A stretch of DNA of 64,000 nucleotides, taken from NCBI GenBank assembly GCA_965153355.1, contig OZ231127.1, positions 32,550,001-32,614,000 on the forward strand. Direction: 5' to 3'. The stretch is from Flaccisagitta enflata (Eukaryota > Chaetognatha > Sagittoidea > Aphragmophora). Position numbers and translations under genes: made by a program. Position 1 is the stretch's first letter. Every line of letters starts with the position of its first letter. Shown piece after piece: positions 1-11,139 of this stretch. The notes below the pieces were generated by a model. The model did not search any database, was not told where the DNA came from, and worked only from the letters and a program-made list of their open reading frames with translations.

Positions 1-347
1 GGGAAAGTTGTTGTAAATCTAATTTTGAGCAATGTTCCCTCATTACATGAGTGAAAATATTGATATTTTAGCAGTTATGAGTGTTAGAAAAAATGATTTT
101 GGTTTCCATGGCAACCAAAAAACTCAGGGACAAAAACATCAATTGAACAACTTATATTTCAAATATCAAGTATGTCAAATGAAATTAAGACACTTAAACA
201 CCTTCCTCCAGTTTAGGGTGTTATTCCACGAACCCCACTGTAATTGCTTTTTTGTTGTCTTTGTCGGATATGAAATGGCGAACGAAGTTGCGTGCTGAAC
301 AGCAATAAACAATTTTTAAGATATTTGTTAATCATTTGTTTCAAGGT
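1..347. repeat. Repeat fragment related to the arm of the 23.8-24.1 kb palindrome; otherwise upstream/intronic DNA
   Basis: The first ~60 bases (GGGAAAGTTGTTGTAAAT..., ...GCAATGTTCCCT..., AATATTGATA) match the right arm and following bases of the palindrome at 23807-24067, and the shared motif TTTCCATGGCAACCA lies at about 101-115 here and near 24085-24100 there. The rest is AT-rich. It ends in a pyrimidine-rich stretch and TTTCAAG at 341-347, a plausible splice acceptor for the Kelch exon. Confidence 0.5.
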
Positions 348-491
348 GGGCAAGAAGAATTTTTACCGCATCACGCAAAACGCTACAAAGTTGAAACTCA
401 TGTTCATGGCAGTCTTGGAAAGAAATCTTCGATTGCTTCGTTTGGAGAAAGCGCTAGTTTGTCGACGCCCATAAAGCGAAAGAGAGTGACA

Positions 492-572
<81 letters not shown>

Positions 573-1503
573 CGACCACCACCAGATCGCGGCCCCCGAA
601 TCCGTCAACGTCTGATATCAGAGAAATACTGTGGTATCGATGACGGTTTTGTGCCAATTGTTCCGAATTTCAAAAGGGATACGCCACGATTCCCAATTGA
701 CTCCAGTTTCATCGCAGAAAATCTTGGGGGAAAAATCATTGTCTGGGGCGGTCTCCAATATCAACCAGACGGAACCCAACTCGACATCCCAACAAATCAG
801 GTTTACATTTACACGTTGGGTTCGACGAAAGGCAGTTGGAAAGTGATATCTACGAAAGGCCCGATTCATCCCGGCACATGGAGCGCCGCTTCCACCGTCG
901 ATGATCAAACCATCTACGTTTCCGGTGGTGGGGCTGAGATCCACAATCGTATCGTTTACACTAACACGCTTTCCACACTCTCCTCCAAGGGTCAGTTCCA
1001 AAAACTAGACCCTGTTTCTAGCGACGAAGACGGGATTCCAACACCGAGATGGAGTCATAGCGCATTTACCTACGATGAAAAAATCTTTCTTCTCTGCGGT
1101 CAAGTGAAGCAAATTGACGTAGCAAGACCAGACGATTTTTACATCCACAACGATGACAGCTACACAAAAGACTTGTACCAATACGAGCCAACATCCAACA
1201 CCATTTCTCGCCTTCATTTGAGCGGCGCCCGACTCACGCCGCGAGCTGATGTCGCCGTCGCAATTCTGGGGGAACGCGTTTTTATCCATGGTGGATGGTG
1301 CAACAAACGACTCAATGATTTCTTTCTTTTGAACATGGAAACGTTTGTGTTGACCGAAATCAGAAATACAGGAACTAACGGAGGAGTTGATTCCCACACT
1401 CTGACACCAGTTTCAGATAAACACATTCTCAAGATAGGAGGTCACAACTCTGACTCGAGCCAAATTAAACTCTTCGACGCCGATACACTCGAATGGAAGG
1501 ATG
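348..1503 (+). CDS. Kelch-repeat beta-propeller protein, exon part upstream of a LINE insertion (blades 1-5)
   Basis: The frame stays open from before 348 to the LINE insertion at 1504. Kelch proteins fold as beta-propellers and usually act as protein-interaction modules; no specific partner can be inferred. Blade signatures with the Gly-Gly doublet are visible in order: IIVWGG, IYVSGGG, IFLLCGQ (a weak one), VFIHGGW and ILKIGGH, each followed by a spaced aromatic or Trp strand. No in-frame ATG occurs near the left edge, so I place the edge at the acceptor-like TTTCAAG (341-347); the N-terminus must lie in an upstream exon outside the window. A pure CAA-coded polyglutamine tract (about 494-570) followed by RPPP precedes the propeller. 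After 1503 the frame runs into a 5'-truncated LINE, so this copy encodes a truncated protein unless an unoccupied allele exists. The family is clear; the orthologue is not recognised. Confidence 0.8.
494..570 (+). repeat. (CAA)n tract coding polyglutamine in the Kelch gene
   Basis: About 25 uninterrupted CAA codons lie in frame with the Kelch protein. A pure trinucleotide run of this length is expected to vary in length between individuals. A similar CAA run is found at 43791-43867. Confidence 0.9.
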
Positions 1504-2804
1504 GACTATTTGTGCGTCGGGCGTCGACTTAGCTGCTTTGGAGACGCAAATTTCTGAGGATCTTGACATGATCGTCCAATGGGCACAGTCAGTTCACCTT
1601 GATATTTCGCCGTCAAAATCGTCAGTCACGTTATTCTCGCCTCATACTCATGAACATAAGTACCATCCGCAGGTATTCATCAACGGCGTCCTTCTTCCTC
1701 TGTCTCAAAACCCAAAGCTTCTAGGCGTCACACTCGATCCACTCTTCACCTTTTCGCCCCATGTGTGCGCGGTCGCGAAAAAAGCCAGAGAGCGTATCAA
1801 GGTCCTAAAAGCTTTGTCCAGAACCTCCTGGGGTCAAGACAAAGAGACGATGTTAATCACCTACAAGGCTATTCTGCGCTCTAACCTCGACTACGCTGCT
1901 CCAGTTTGGTCAATCAACGTTAAGCCATCGCCGCTCCTCCTCCTTCAGCGCATTCAAAATGCGGGCCTGCGAGTTATTACAGGCTGCCATAAGAAGTCCT
2001 CAGAGGCTCATCTTCACGCAGAAACCTGTATGATGCCGGTAAAAGATCATCTTGATATGCTCTCGGCCCAGTTCCTCGCCAGCTGCTCGCGCGCCTCTCA
2101 TCCGTCTCACGACGTCGTCACTTCAGCTGAGGGTCCGAGAAACATGAAGAATACGCTAAAATCAGCACACAAGCAAGATGTCGATCCTCTTCTCTCGAAC
2201 GGTGTCCTTCCCGAGGAATCTTATTCCAACGCCAAGCAGCGCCTTCACGCCACTTTCGTTGATAGGTCCCTCCAACAGCAAGATGTCAATCCACTCCTCC
2301 AGCGTCGTCCGCCACCAGTCCACAAGTCTGAAATGGTCCTCCCGCGACAGTATCGAACAGCACTAGCTCAACTCCGTTCTGGCCATTCTATTTTGCTCAA
2401 CAGCTATAAACACACTATAAACGCCTCACCTTCGCCAACCTGCCCTCGCTGCAACAACGCCGACGAGACGGTGGCCCACTTATTCGACTGTCAGGCACAT
2501 CCCTCTTCTCTCTCTCCCATTGATCTCTGGCTTTATCCGACGAAAGTTGCCTATCTCCTTTCTTCTCTTAACTTTCCTGACCTTTCTCCTCTTCCTCCTC
2601 TTCTTCCTCCTCCTCCTCCTGAGCCTCCTCCTTCGCCTGATCTCTCTCCTTCCTCTGATCTCTTCTCGCCTATCAGCCCTACTGAATCCTTCTTCGATTC
2701 TACTTTCTCTTCGCTGGATCAAAGCCTTGGATCCATCATCCGTGGCGCCATGGCTCCTTCTAGCGACTATCAACCTTGAGATAATTTTCGGCTACAACAA
2801 CAAC
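1504..2804 (+). mobile_element. 5'-truncated non-LTR retrotransposon (Jockey/I-like LINE) inserted in the Kelch exon
   Basis: The insert is flanked by a perfect 12-bp duplication, AATGGAAGGATG, at 1492-1503 and 2805-2816, and ends in a short CTACAACAACAACA tail. Its frame, open to a stop at 2777-2779, encodes the C-terminal part of a LINE reverse transcriptase: the thumb/connection signature (KLLGVTLDPLFTFSPHV, SNLDYAAPVW, RIQNAGLRVITG) and then a C-terminal zinc motif CPRC-x8-HLFDC. The insert begins with TICASG, which in such elements follows the catalytic YADD motif almost immediately, so the catalytic site is lost. This pattern (target duplication, 5' truncation, simple 3' tail) is diagnostic of target-primed reverse transcription. 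It cannot move on its own. Confidence 0.9.
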
Positions 2805-3007
2805 AATGGAAGGATGAAGAGCCGCTTTCCTCCGCGATTTTTCCCGGTGGACTGGTTGAGCATCGCGCCGTCAAAATCGAAAAGAGAAATGGCGCCGCCA
2901 TCGTTTGTTTGGGTGGGTCAAAATCGGAGCGGTACAAGCATGTTTCTCACATTATTGTCTTTGATGTTACTACTAAAGAAGGGCGTAACAGTAACTCATC
3001 ATATTAG
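2805..3007 (+). CDS. Kelch-repeat protein, displaced C-terminal part (sixth blade and stop)
   Basis: Downstream of the LINE, the reading frame of the Kelch exon resumes exactly at the duplicated target site (EWKD...) and stays open for about 65 codons to TAG at 3005-3007. It contains a sixth blade signature, AIVCLGGS, followed by a strand reading HIIVFDV, as expected for closing a six-bladed propeller. The residue context (EW before, Gly-Gly after) fits the interrupted fifth/sixth blade. This continuity is strong evidence that the LINE landed in a functional coding exon. In this allele the segment is out of reach of normal translation. Confidence 0.85.
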
Positions 3008-4551
3008 GGCTTTACGTTTTAAGTTTCACCATTGCCAAAATCAGGAGAGCTATTGAGCTATTGAGCTATTCCAAAGAATGATTTTGAAAGAATTTATTTT
3101 GCAGAAGTTTAGTTTAGAAGTTTATTTCTTGTTTTTTGATGAGAGGCAATATTATCATTCTAGTCTGCTGAACAGGTAAGGTAGTCAGGGATGGTTTTAG
3201 AAATCATGTCCTAACACCCCTGACATAATTAGGCGAACTAGAAAAATGAGCAAAATTGACAGAAATAATGTATTCAGTGGGTTGAAATTTGAAACGGAGA
3301 GAGCTTAGATAAAGTATTTTCACAAACTGGGGCAGATTTTTGTACCCAGGAAAATGATAAGTGATATGCCAAAAATGAAGTGAAAGATTTTGGCTGATTT
3401 TGACATGGAAGTTTTGGATGATGAGACAACTTAGACTTCTTTCAATTTGGCCATGAAAAATGCAAGAAAACATTAAATCTTAGGTTCTTGTATCGCTGAC
3501 AGACAGAAATGAGTCAACGGTACCAAGATACAGTCAGTGACAGCTGCAAAAAATCACAAAATCCCTTGTCAAATAGAATATTTTTTCCTACAAATTTGAA
3601 ATTAATAGAAATCTAAAATTCGCCTGATATCATTTGATTGTGCTATTTGCAGCTCTTGGTTGACATAATTTGGACTTCTTTTTTTTTTTTTTTTTTTGAA
3701 AACCCTCATGGAAATAATATGTTTTGATACCATCCTTAATCTGGACTCCTGTTTTGGACTTTAAAACGCAATTATAAACCAGTTCTGATCCCAGTTCCCC
3801 TAATTTTGTTATTCTTTACATAAACTATGTTTTTTTATGATTTACTAAACAACATAGTCACGGGCGCACGGACTTAATTCGACCAATTTGACCCGTCTTT
3901 GCCAGCTGCTTAATGTGTGTGACACGATTAGTACATCTTTCTGTACATAGAGGCCGCGCCTTTTATTGGCAATAAAGTACGATGAAGACAAGGTACATTC
4001 CCCTGTCTCTCCTGCCCCTTTGCTGCCTTTTGGTCCCGTATTCTTAGAGAAAATTATCAATAAAAGGTATGATGATTGATATCAAACTTTCTGGTCAATG
4101 TATGTCAAAGCATTGCTTGAAACTGGTGTTGTTCACTTTGAAAAAGGCCAATCTATCGGTCTATCAGTCAAGAATTAAAAAAATAAATCATTGTTAATTC
4201 ACCATTTTGTATATTAAACACCCCTAGTGGGGCGGGTGGGCAGGGGAAATGTTTGACTTTCGATACTAGGTCAACAGGCAATGTTGCCTTTCTTCTCTTG
4301 CGATATGAATTTGAATTTTAACGATAAAGAAGGCTAATAAAGCATTGGTGTGGGGGAAGGGATGCGCGTCCGCCACATGCATAGACATGGTAAAAGTCAG
4401 TCTTGAAATCCAGTTGGTCTTGAATTATGCGTGATTTTTTACAGAAGATGTCGTCTAGACCTGGAAATACGGGGGAGCTCATAACAAGGTTATCAGTAGA
4501 ATGAGGGCACTGATATTTTGCTGGTGTAATGTATAGACCCTAAGGGGTAGA
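3008..4551. other. No gene seen; probable Kelch 3' UTR and intergenic AT-rich DNA
   Basis: This stretch follows the Kelch stop. There is a poly-T run near 3680-3698 and AATAAA hexamers at about 3969 and 4060 that could serve polyadenylation, but nothing identifies the true 3' end. No coding frame has recognisable protein similarity. Confidence 0.4.
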
Positions 4552-4559
4552 CAATGGGG

Positions 4560-4939
4560 CAGGCCTGATTTTAGTGATTATTTTGACTGAGCCAGTCGGG
4601 CTCGCTCCCCACAATTTGGCAGAGCCCGACAGGAAAACCATGAGCCCGGTAAAAACGTTGTGCCAAATTTTACCATCATATTAGCCTAGATTTAACAACA
4701 GCCACTGCTTTTATGATGTGATGATAAATTAGTCATCACTACGATAATTCAATTTGTGAAATAATTGAATAACGACTCAAGACCTGATGATTTTCTTAAC
4801 GTTTTAGTCAATCAGCTTGAGCGCTTTGAATCCATCCTACTCAGAGAGAGCCCGCCGGGCTCAGAGCTTGCAAAACATGAGAGCCCGAGAGCAAAATAGA
4901 GAGCATCGAGCTCGCGGGCTCGCTCTAAAATAAGGCCTG
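4560..4939. mobile_element. hAT-type MITE with perfect 8-bp target duplication
   Basis: Terminal inverted repeats CAGGCCTGATTTTAG (4560-) and CTAAAATAAGGCCTG (-4939) differ at one position and are flanked on both sides by CAATGGGG (4552-4559 and 4940-4947). Eight-bp duplications with CAGG...CCTG ends are characteristic of hAT elements. The 380-bp interior holds repeated AGCCCG/CGGGCT motifs and no coding frame, so it is non-autonomous. Confidence 0.85.
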
Positions 4940-5379
4940 CAATGGGGTATGGTATCCTCCTATGGCTTACCTTAGGAAAAAAAACTTTTAATTTAAAACT
5001 ATAGGATCAATCGTTTTTTTTACAGAATTTCAGCTTCATCTACTTGCTTGATTTGCAAAACCAACCTGAGATTCAAACCTGGAACCTTAAGATAAAGTGA
5101 TTATCGGGAAAAAAGTCGAAGTCAGTCTTCGACTTTTTGACATACTCGAGAAAAACAGGGTTTTCATTTTCTTATGCGGAAGTTGTGAATCTCCACCAAC
5201 CAATTGCACCCTCGGACAAAATTGATAGGGTAAGTAAATTTGATAATTCTCTTTCTTTTGGCGCCAAGCAGAATGCTCTACAACAAATATTTTTTGTGCT
5301 ACGATTTTTTAAAGGTTTATTTATGAAAAATTCAAATAGAATTTTTTTTGATTTTTTATGATTTTGTTTAGGATCAATA

Positions 5380-5790
5380 AAGGAGTGGATTTATGTTTAT
5401 ATGAGCATGCAAATAAAAGAAAAAGGTTTATGAGCACAGCTGCTCATCTGTGGGGGCGTTTTTGAGCATTTTAGCTCATTTAGCTCACTTAGCTCAGTCT
5501 TTTTTTTCTGATTTCGAATATGATAAATAAATAAATATTTTCATACTTGTTTAAGCAAGCAAATAAAAAAACATGTCAGTAAGCAGAGCTGCTCATCTGT
5601 GCGAGCGTTTTTAAGTATTCTAGCTCATTTAGCTCATTTAGCTTGCTCTTTTTCTCTGATTTTGAAAAGGATAGATAAATTTATGTTTTGATTTAAGCAT
5701 GCAAGTACAAGGAAGCATATCAGTGAGCAAAGCTGGTGGTCTGGTTTAGCTCATCTAGCTCATTTGGCTAAGTCCTATTTTTCTCGGATT
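5380..5790. repeat. Degenerate tandem repeat, about 145-bp period, three copies
   Basis: Three successive blocks (starting near 5390, 5535 and 5690) share, in order, a GCATGCAA(A/G)TA segment, GAGC(A)(A/C)AGCTGCTCATCTG and AGCTCATTTAGCTCA, then a TTTTTCTGATTT segment. The copies have diverged. No coding potential is seen. Confidence 0.65.
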
Positions 5791-6389
5791 TTCAGTGCAA
5801 TCAAAATGTACAATTGCTTTCGATTTGATCTAATAAAAAAAAGATTTCAGTGACTGAAAAAAAAACATGGTGAAAAGTGACCAATGCTTACGACTTTTTT
5901 CCTCACGGCGACAGCCGTCATTACTGGTTATAAATCTGAAGTCAAGTAAGTTGACCGTTAGACAAATCCCAGCAGCTGTTTAAGTAGAGCGAATTTGATT
6001 TAATACATTCAAGAGAATTTTCTATCCACAGAGCTGCCATACCCCAATGACAACCCTATAGGACTAGGGCTGGTCATATTGCGAACCTTGATAGATCTTT
6101 ATGTAAGTTGGCAAAAATACTCGACTTGCAATTCCTGAACGAATGAGACCTTGCGCGACCCTCAACTCCTTGTATCTTCATTGCTCACAAAATGCAAAAA
6201 AAAATTTTGATGAAAATTGATCAGGTTTTTGCCAACTCATTCAGCAGAACAGTATAGCAACTTTTTTCCTTGGCACTTTGAACAGCCACTTTTTTATCGA
6301 AGGAACGTAATGCGTACTTCAATTGAGCGTTTTACGTATGGGACATAAGCATTTTACACACAGTTTCATTTCAATTGCATAAATGGTAT
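5791..6389. other. No gene; contains a 60-bp segment repeated at 16639-16696
   Basis: The segment at about 5877-5935 (GTGACCAATGCTTACGACTT... to CCGTCATTACTGG) recurs with a few differences at 16639-16696, also close to a family S element. Nothing else is recognised. Confidence 0.5.
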
Positions 6390-6790
6390 GACGGCAAATT
6401 TTTGAAGGAAAACAAAGTGTTTCACCATACTTTTTGCATCATTTTCTGAACAATAATGGTGCAAGAATGATTTTAAAAGATGAATTGTCTCTAAAAACAC
6501 TTGGTGTTCCCATTTCTATCACATTCTGATCTCAAAAGTTATTTTAACTATTCAATTCACATGAGAAAAGCAAGAAAATCAAGGTTTTCAATGAAATTTT
6601 GCTTACATTTTTTTTTGTTCTTGCCGTTGAAATTCTAAGACTCTCAAATACAGGGAAATTTTGCATTTCCAAAAACGTAGTTCTCTTCGTAATCGATTTT
6701 AGAAGAAAACTATGTTTTTTGTTTTCTCATTTTTTCATTTTCTATGCAAATTTAGAATTTCAACAAGCCCCCTGTCAGTTACGAAAAATG
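6390..6790 (-). repeat. Family S double-palindrome element, copy A
   Basis: Outer arms GTTGAAATTCTAA (6626-6638) and TTAGAATTTCAAC (6752-6764) are perfectly complementary. The inner stem pairs 6671-6688 with 6702-6719 with two mismatches. Between them lie the family's conserved strings TGCAAATTT and TTTTGCATTT. Sequence on the 6390-6625 side (ATGGTATGACGGCAAATTT, TTTTTGCATCATTTTC, ACACTTGGTG) is shared with copies B, C and H in the opposite orientation. Confidence 0.75.
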
Positions 6791-7267
6791 AAATTTTCAG
6801 TAATTTTCAATTTATTTTCTTTATTAGGTTTAGCTTTATTCGGTTCTTTTTTAAGTTTGAATGTAAATTATGCAAAAAAATATCAATCATGATATATCTC
6901 GATGATTTTTTTAGTTTAATCATTCAATTTCAATCATTTTGATTTTTTACTTTAACTCCTGCTGAAACATTAATATTGCCTTCGGAAGAACGCCGTCGTA
7001 TTCAGAATAGGAGGGCCCCTGTATTTCCAAGTATACAACCACATGCACACACACACACACACACACACATATGTACGCGCATGCATGCACATCCAGCAAA
7101 CCCTTGCATGCACACATACTCAGGCATTCCACGTTTACGCCATTTCTATGATGAGTAATTAATTTGCATACCGACTAGACAGTCAAAATTCAATGGTCAC
7201 AATCTATTTTCTTTGACCGGGAAGTGAAATGCATTATTTTAGTCTTTAAGATGGTATAATTGCATGG
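6791..7267. other. No gene; AT-rich DNA with a short (CA)n run at 7045-7070
   Basis: Short open frames here are broken by AT-rich sequence and show no family motifs. The string TTCGGAAGAACGCCGTCGTATTC (first 20 bases at 6979-6998) recurs inverted near 62103-62125, so part of this is another dispersed repeat. Confidence 0.45.
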
Positions 7268-7269
7268 TA

Positions 7270-7879
7270 CTATCTTCGCCAAAAGAAACGCGACACCTTC
7301 TATCTACAATATCTTGGCTTCTAGAAAAGCTAAATATTTTTTTAAAAAAAGAAATTAATCTTCTTCAAAAAGTCTACAAAATGAGTCCAATCTGGTAACT
7401 GTATCTTAAAGCGTTTAGAAATGGCAAGCAGAAGAAGGAAAATAGTCATATTCAGAATTGATAAAAGATTGTGAAAAAAAAAAAAAGATTAAAATTGATG
7501 TAACTTTAACTTTTATTATCTTAGCTTCTGGAGAAGCTAGATACTTTTTCCAAAAAAGCAAATTAATCTACAGCAAAAAATCTTGAAGGTGGGCTCAATC
7601 TGGATTCTGTAGTTAAAGCCGTTTAGAAATGGCAAGCAAAAGAGTAAACCTTAATCAAAAATCATTGGCTTGCAAAAACTGTGGACTAATAAGAAGAGGT
7701 TATCACCCCTGTTGATGAAGAAATGCGATATAAATTGCATTTTAGCTCCACAGTCTTATGTATTTTCTAAAAGAATAACTTACTTGACCTCCAAACTCTC
7801 TCAGTTACTAAATTTTGTCAGAGTATGGTCAATAAATCATATCTTTGCCAGGGTGTCGCGTTTCTTTTGGCGAAGATAG
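7270..7879. mobile_element. TA-flanked MITE (Tc1/mariner-like), 610 bp
   Basis: A 28-bp inverted repeat beginning CTATCTTCGCCAAAAGAAAC (7270) is matched exactly at the other end (7852-7879), flanked by TA on both sides (7268-7269, 7880-7881). The interior contains two diverged direct repeats (near 7308 and 7518: ATCTTGGCTTCTAGAAAAGC and a close variant) and no transposase frame. Confidence 0.85.
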
Positions 7880-7900
7880 TAGCTGAAGGTCCTTTAACTG

Positions 7901-8580
7901 AAATGCGCAGAAAATGGCTTTGGTATCCCCACCCGGCGCTTTTTCCTTTCCAATATAACTAAAAAACAGTAAACAGGCCTCAGAATGTCACGGGCATCGG
8001 AATTGGAGCATCGGTAGTTGAAGGAAAATGAAGAAAAAACAGAAATATAGGGGTCAGACACCCCTAACTTTGTTAGCTCATATCTTTTTAACGATTTAAG
8101 CTAATGACCTCAATTTGGGCTCATTTTAAAGAGTAGGCGCAGCTCTTTAAAATGAGCCCGAGTTGAAGTCATTAGCTCAATCCATTTAGAAGCAGCATTG
8201 CTCCAAAGTTGATGTTAGTTTGAGCAAAACATGGATTTCATTTATGCAACTTTGAAAGCTTATACTTCCAAACGAATTGAGTTAATGACCTCAATTTGGG
8301 CTCATTTTAAAGAGCTGCATCTACTCTTTAAAATGAACCCAAGTTGAGGTCATTAACTCATTTCATTTAGAAGTAGCATTGCTCCAAAGTTGATGTTAGT
8401 TTGAGCAAAACATGGATTTCATTCATGCAACTTTGAAAGCTTATATCTTCCAAACAAATTGAGCTAATGACCCCAACTTGGGCTCATTTTAAAGAGCTGC
8501 ATCTAGTTTTTGAAATGAGCCCAAGTTGAGGTCATTAGCTCAATTCGTTTAGAAGTAGCATTGCTCCTAAGTTGATGTCA
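7901..8580 (+). repeat. Family P: array of three long palindromes, forward copy
   Basis: Three near-perfect hairpins of about 40-bp arms (8097-8181, 8276-8361, 8456-8546) are built from GAGCTAATGACCTCAA / TTGGGCTCATTTTAAAGAG and its reverse complement around an 8-10 base loop. They are spaced about 180 bp apart and separated by a conserved GCATTGCTCCAAAGTTGATG spacer. A ~170-bp leader (7901-8075) with GGGGTCAGACACCCCTAAC precedes them. The whole array occurs inverted at 11140-11789. Confidence 0.85.
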
Positions 8581-8582
8581 TT

Positions 8583-8722
8583 TTGAGTGCACGCATCTGT
8601 GCAACCTGCTTTGTCTGTCTGTCAAACTTTTTTTTTCTTTTTCTGCGTATACAGGTGGTTATCACTGCCCCTGCTCACCGTTACGCGACTATGGTGGCCA
8701 TGTATCTGGCCTGGATAATATC
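8583..8722 (-). mobile_element. Family H element, diverged copy
   Basis: Reading on the minus strand it shows the family's head (CCAGGCCAGATACATGGCCA), then an internal GTCGCG-like block, AAAGT and the (GACA/GACG) tract, and a decayed terminal hairpin GCACAGATGCGTGC. It is flanked by ordinary AT-rich DNA. Confidence 0.5.
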
Positions 8723-9104
8723 CACCCATTAGAGAAATCCCTCATGCCTCGGCGACTAGGAGCAGCATTACGAAAACAAGCCATTAAAACTATCCACCTA
8801 AGAAGAAAATGAGACAAGGTTTCAGAAGTTTGTTTTTCAATTTCACTTTAATCTTTTTTTGAATTTTTTTTTCATCACACAGAAGTGCAAAATATCAAAA
8901 TAATTATTCAACAAAATATTTTGATATCCTAATGTAATTCTAAAACAAATTCTTGAAATTCTGATATAATTCTAAAGCAAATTATTAATTGAATGATTTA
9001 TCTTTAATTGAATAATTCAAAACCGAATATCACGAAATTCTAAAATAATTCTTTAAAAAACACATTGTCAAATTTCAAAATCTAAATACGCAAGGAATTC
9101 ACAA
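8723..9104. other. No gene; AT-rich DNA
   Basis: I see only repeated AATTCTAAA(A/G)CAAATT-like strings between 8930 and 9060, probably a degenerate short tandem repeat. No coding or RNA gene signal. Confidence 0.4.
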
Positions 9105-9350
9105 TATAACAGGTCGCCCAAGGGCAATATGTGGTCAGCGATTCCCATTGCCCTGCTTTGCTTGATTGTGAATTGGAGTGAGAGAAGCAGGGCAGCGGCC
9201 CCAAAGGGGAAGAAGTTTTGTAGAACACAGGACGACTTACGTTCGTCTGTCCGTCCATCCATCCGTCCATCTCCTCCAGGCCCTCTCAGGCCTGAAATCT
9301 GCCCTCTCAGACCTGAAATCTGCCCTCTCAAGCCTTGAATCTGCATGAGA
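9105..9350 (+). mobile_element. Family G element, half copy
   Basis: It contains the outer block of the family (CAGCGATTCCCATTGCCCTG, then GCAGGGCAGCGGCCCC, TTTTGTAGAACACAGG) followed by about two and a half units of the 20-bp minisatellite (CTCTCAGGCCTGAAATCTGC). The opposite inverted end is absent. Confidence 0.65.
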
Positions 9351-9978
9351 ATGCAGAATCATCCTCGTTTTTTTGCGCCAAAATTCGAGTAATCGCTTGT
9401 CCGCTTAATCATCCTCTCAGTGCTTTCATTTGAGATTGGCAGATCGTGAGCAAACTTATGAAAGCGCTGGTAGGCTGTATTGTTTGACCAAATAGAAACT
9501 GGCTCGCTCAACCACTCGGTTTCGATTTGAAGGGCAATGAAAAAGTGCCACAACTGTGGTCCCAATCATAGGAGAAATCTCAGAACACTCATTGCGAAGG
9601 TAAAGCTCCCAATCATAAGAGAAATCTCAGAACACTCATTGCGAAGGTAAAGCTCATATTGTCTTAGCTTTACTAAGTTTAGATTTTTCTATCAAAATTA
9701 TTTTTTTCTTCTTCTGGGCTGAGAAAAGTATGTCACGCCATAGGCTAAAAAGCGAAAAAAAAGTTCAACTGGAATTTTTTTTGATAGCTCATTCAGCCAA
9801 GCATTTTGAGTATTCCAAAGCCAGGACTGAAAAAAAAATAAACAAAGCAATTAAATGAGTGAAGTTCATTATTTCAGATGCTTGAAACTAAAGAGGTCGA
9901 TTCAGTAAGTGCACCCATCGTCACCGGTCCCATGCGTAATCCATCTTTGGGAATAGCTTGGATTGCCTTTGAATTACA
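9351..9978. other. No gene; includes a 47-bp tandem duplication
   Basis: The segment CCCAATCATAGGAGAAATCT... ending GGTAAAGCTC is present twice in tandem (9561-9607 and 9608-9654) with one difference. Nothing else is recognised. Confidence 0.6.
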
Positions 9979-10124
9979 ACAAGGCCGGATACACGGCAAG
10001 ACAGTCGCGGACGATTGGGTATGAGCAGTAATGCAAAAAACGCTCGCAATTCAGAAATGTGACGGACGGACGGACGGACCGACCAACACGGCAAGGTGTT
10101 GAGTCGCGTGTCCGCGACTAAAAA
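9979..10124 (+). mobile_element. Family H element
   Basis: Head ACAAGGCCGGATACACGGC, internal AGTCGCGGACG, (GACG)n/(GACC)n tract, tail GAGTCGCGTGTCCGCGACTA with its terminal hairpin. A (GT)n microsatellite follows within 25 bp. Confidence 0.8.
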
Positions 10125-10143
10125 TTGGAGAGCGAAGCTAAGA

Positions 10144-10144
<1 letters not shown>

Positions 10145-10222
<78 letters not shown>
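10145..10222 (+). repeat. (GT)n microsatellite
   Basis: About 39 uninterrupted GT dinucleotides. Apparent ORFs on both strands are artefacts of this repeat. Confidence 0.95.
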
Positions 10223-10225
<3 letters not shown>

Positions 10226-10288
10226 ACGTGCGTGTGTGTGTAAACGCGTGTTGAGTGCTCACCCGCATCCACGTTTCAGAAGCAAATA

Positions 10289-11068
10289 CAGGGAATACCC
10301 CGCCAAAAGAGACAAAAGAAAACGACACAATTCTGCAATGGAAAAAGATATTTCAAATCTGAAAAAAGTGTTAGAAAGCCCTATGAAAACGATTTTACCC
10401 TGTTTTGATAAATTCCTACCTCCTGTCGGTTTAGACTCTCCATAAAGAAAGTTTTAAAAACATTCATTTTGAAAAAATGCATTTTATCAAATTTCTCTTC
10501 TTAAAAGCAGCTGAACCTTTCATCTTTAATTCAATATAATTTCCAAACAAATTGAGCTAAATACATGAGATTGGGCTCATATTAAAGAAAATTTGAAGGA
10601 CTTTTTGAAAATGTTAAAGCAGATACAGTGGAGACATGTTAAATCAAGAAACCGGGTTTTTTTTTCACCTCTTTCAATATGCTGCTCAAAGAAGATGGAT
10701 TCTCTGAGTTGTCTACACAAGTCCAGATGCTTAATTTTTGAGATAAAGTAAGCATATGTAAAATCTACATTAAATTTGTATCAATTTTAGTAAAATCCTA
10801 CAACTTTTGCTCAATTTTATAAAGGGATACATTGATTTTATGGTCAGAAACCTTTAAAAATCCATGATTTTCCTTTAAAACACAGAAAAAAGCTGTAGTT
10901 TTTCCAAATGATATGGGCGAAAAGTAGTTATTCTTCATAGACACTGAACTGAACAGTAAAAAATCGTTTTCTGAGGGCTTTCTGGATCTTTTTTTCAGAA
11001 TTGATCTGCCATCTTTAGAAGCAAAATTGTGTCGTTTTCTTTTGTCTCATTTGGCGCGGTATTCCCTG
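10289..11068. mobile_element. TA-flanked MITE, 780 bp, about 50-bp inverted ends
   Basis: Ends CAGGGAATACC(C/G)CGCCAAA and its reverse complement (10289- and -11068) are flanked by TA (10287-10288, 11069-11070); the inverted repeat runs about 50 bp into ACAAAAGAAAACGACACAAT. The interior has no transposase frame. The left inverted repeat contains the breakpoint of the 2.2-kb tandem duplication. Confidence 0.8.
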
Positions 11069-11139
11069 TAGGTGACTGAGTTGCATGGGTGAAATCCAGG
11101 CTTAATGAAAACTTACGTCAACTTAAAGAGATAGCTGCT

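Noticed and set aside
4440-4480. GTCGTCTAGACCTGGAAATACGGGGG resembling the end of the 21969-24218 element (first 20 bases GTCGTCTAGACCTGGAAATA)
   Set aside because: The similarity is short and no partner end or TA-flanked boundary is visible, so it is only a possible fragment.
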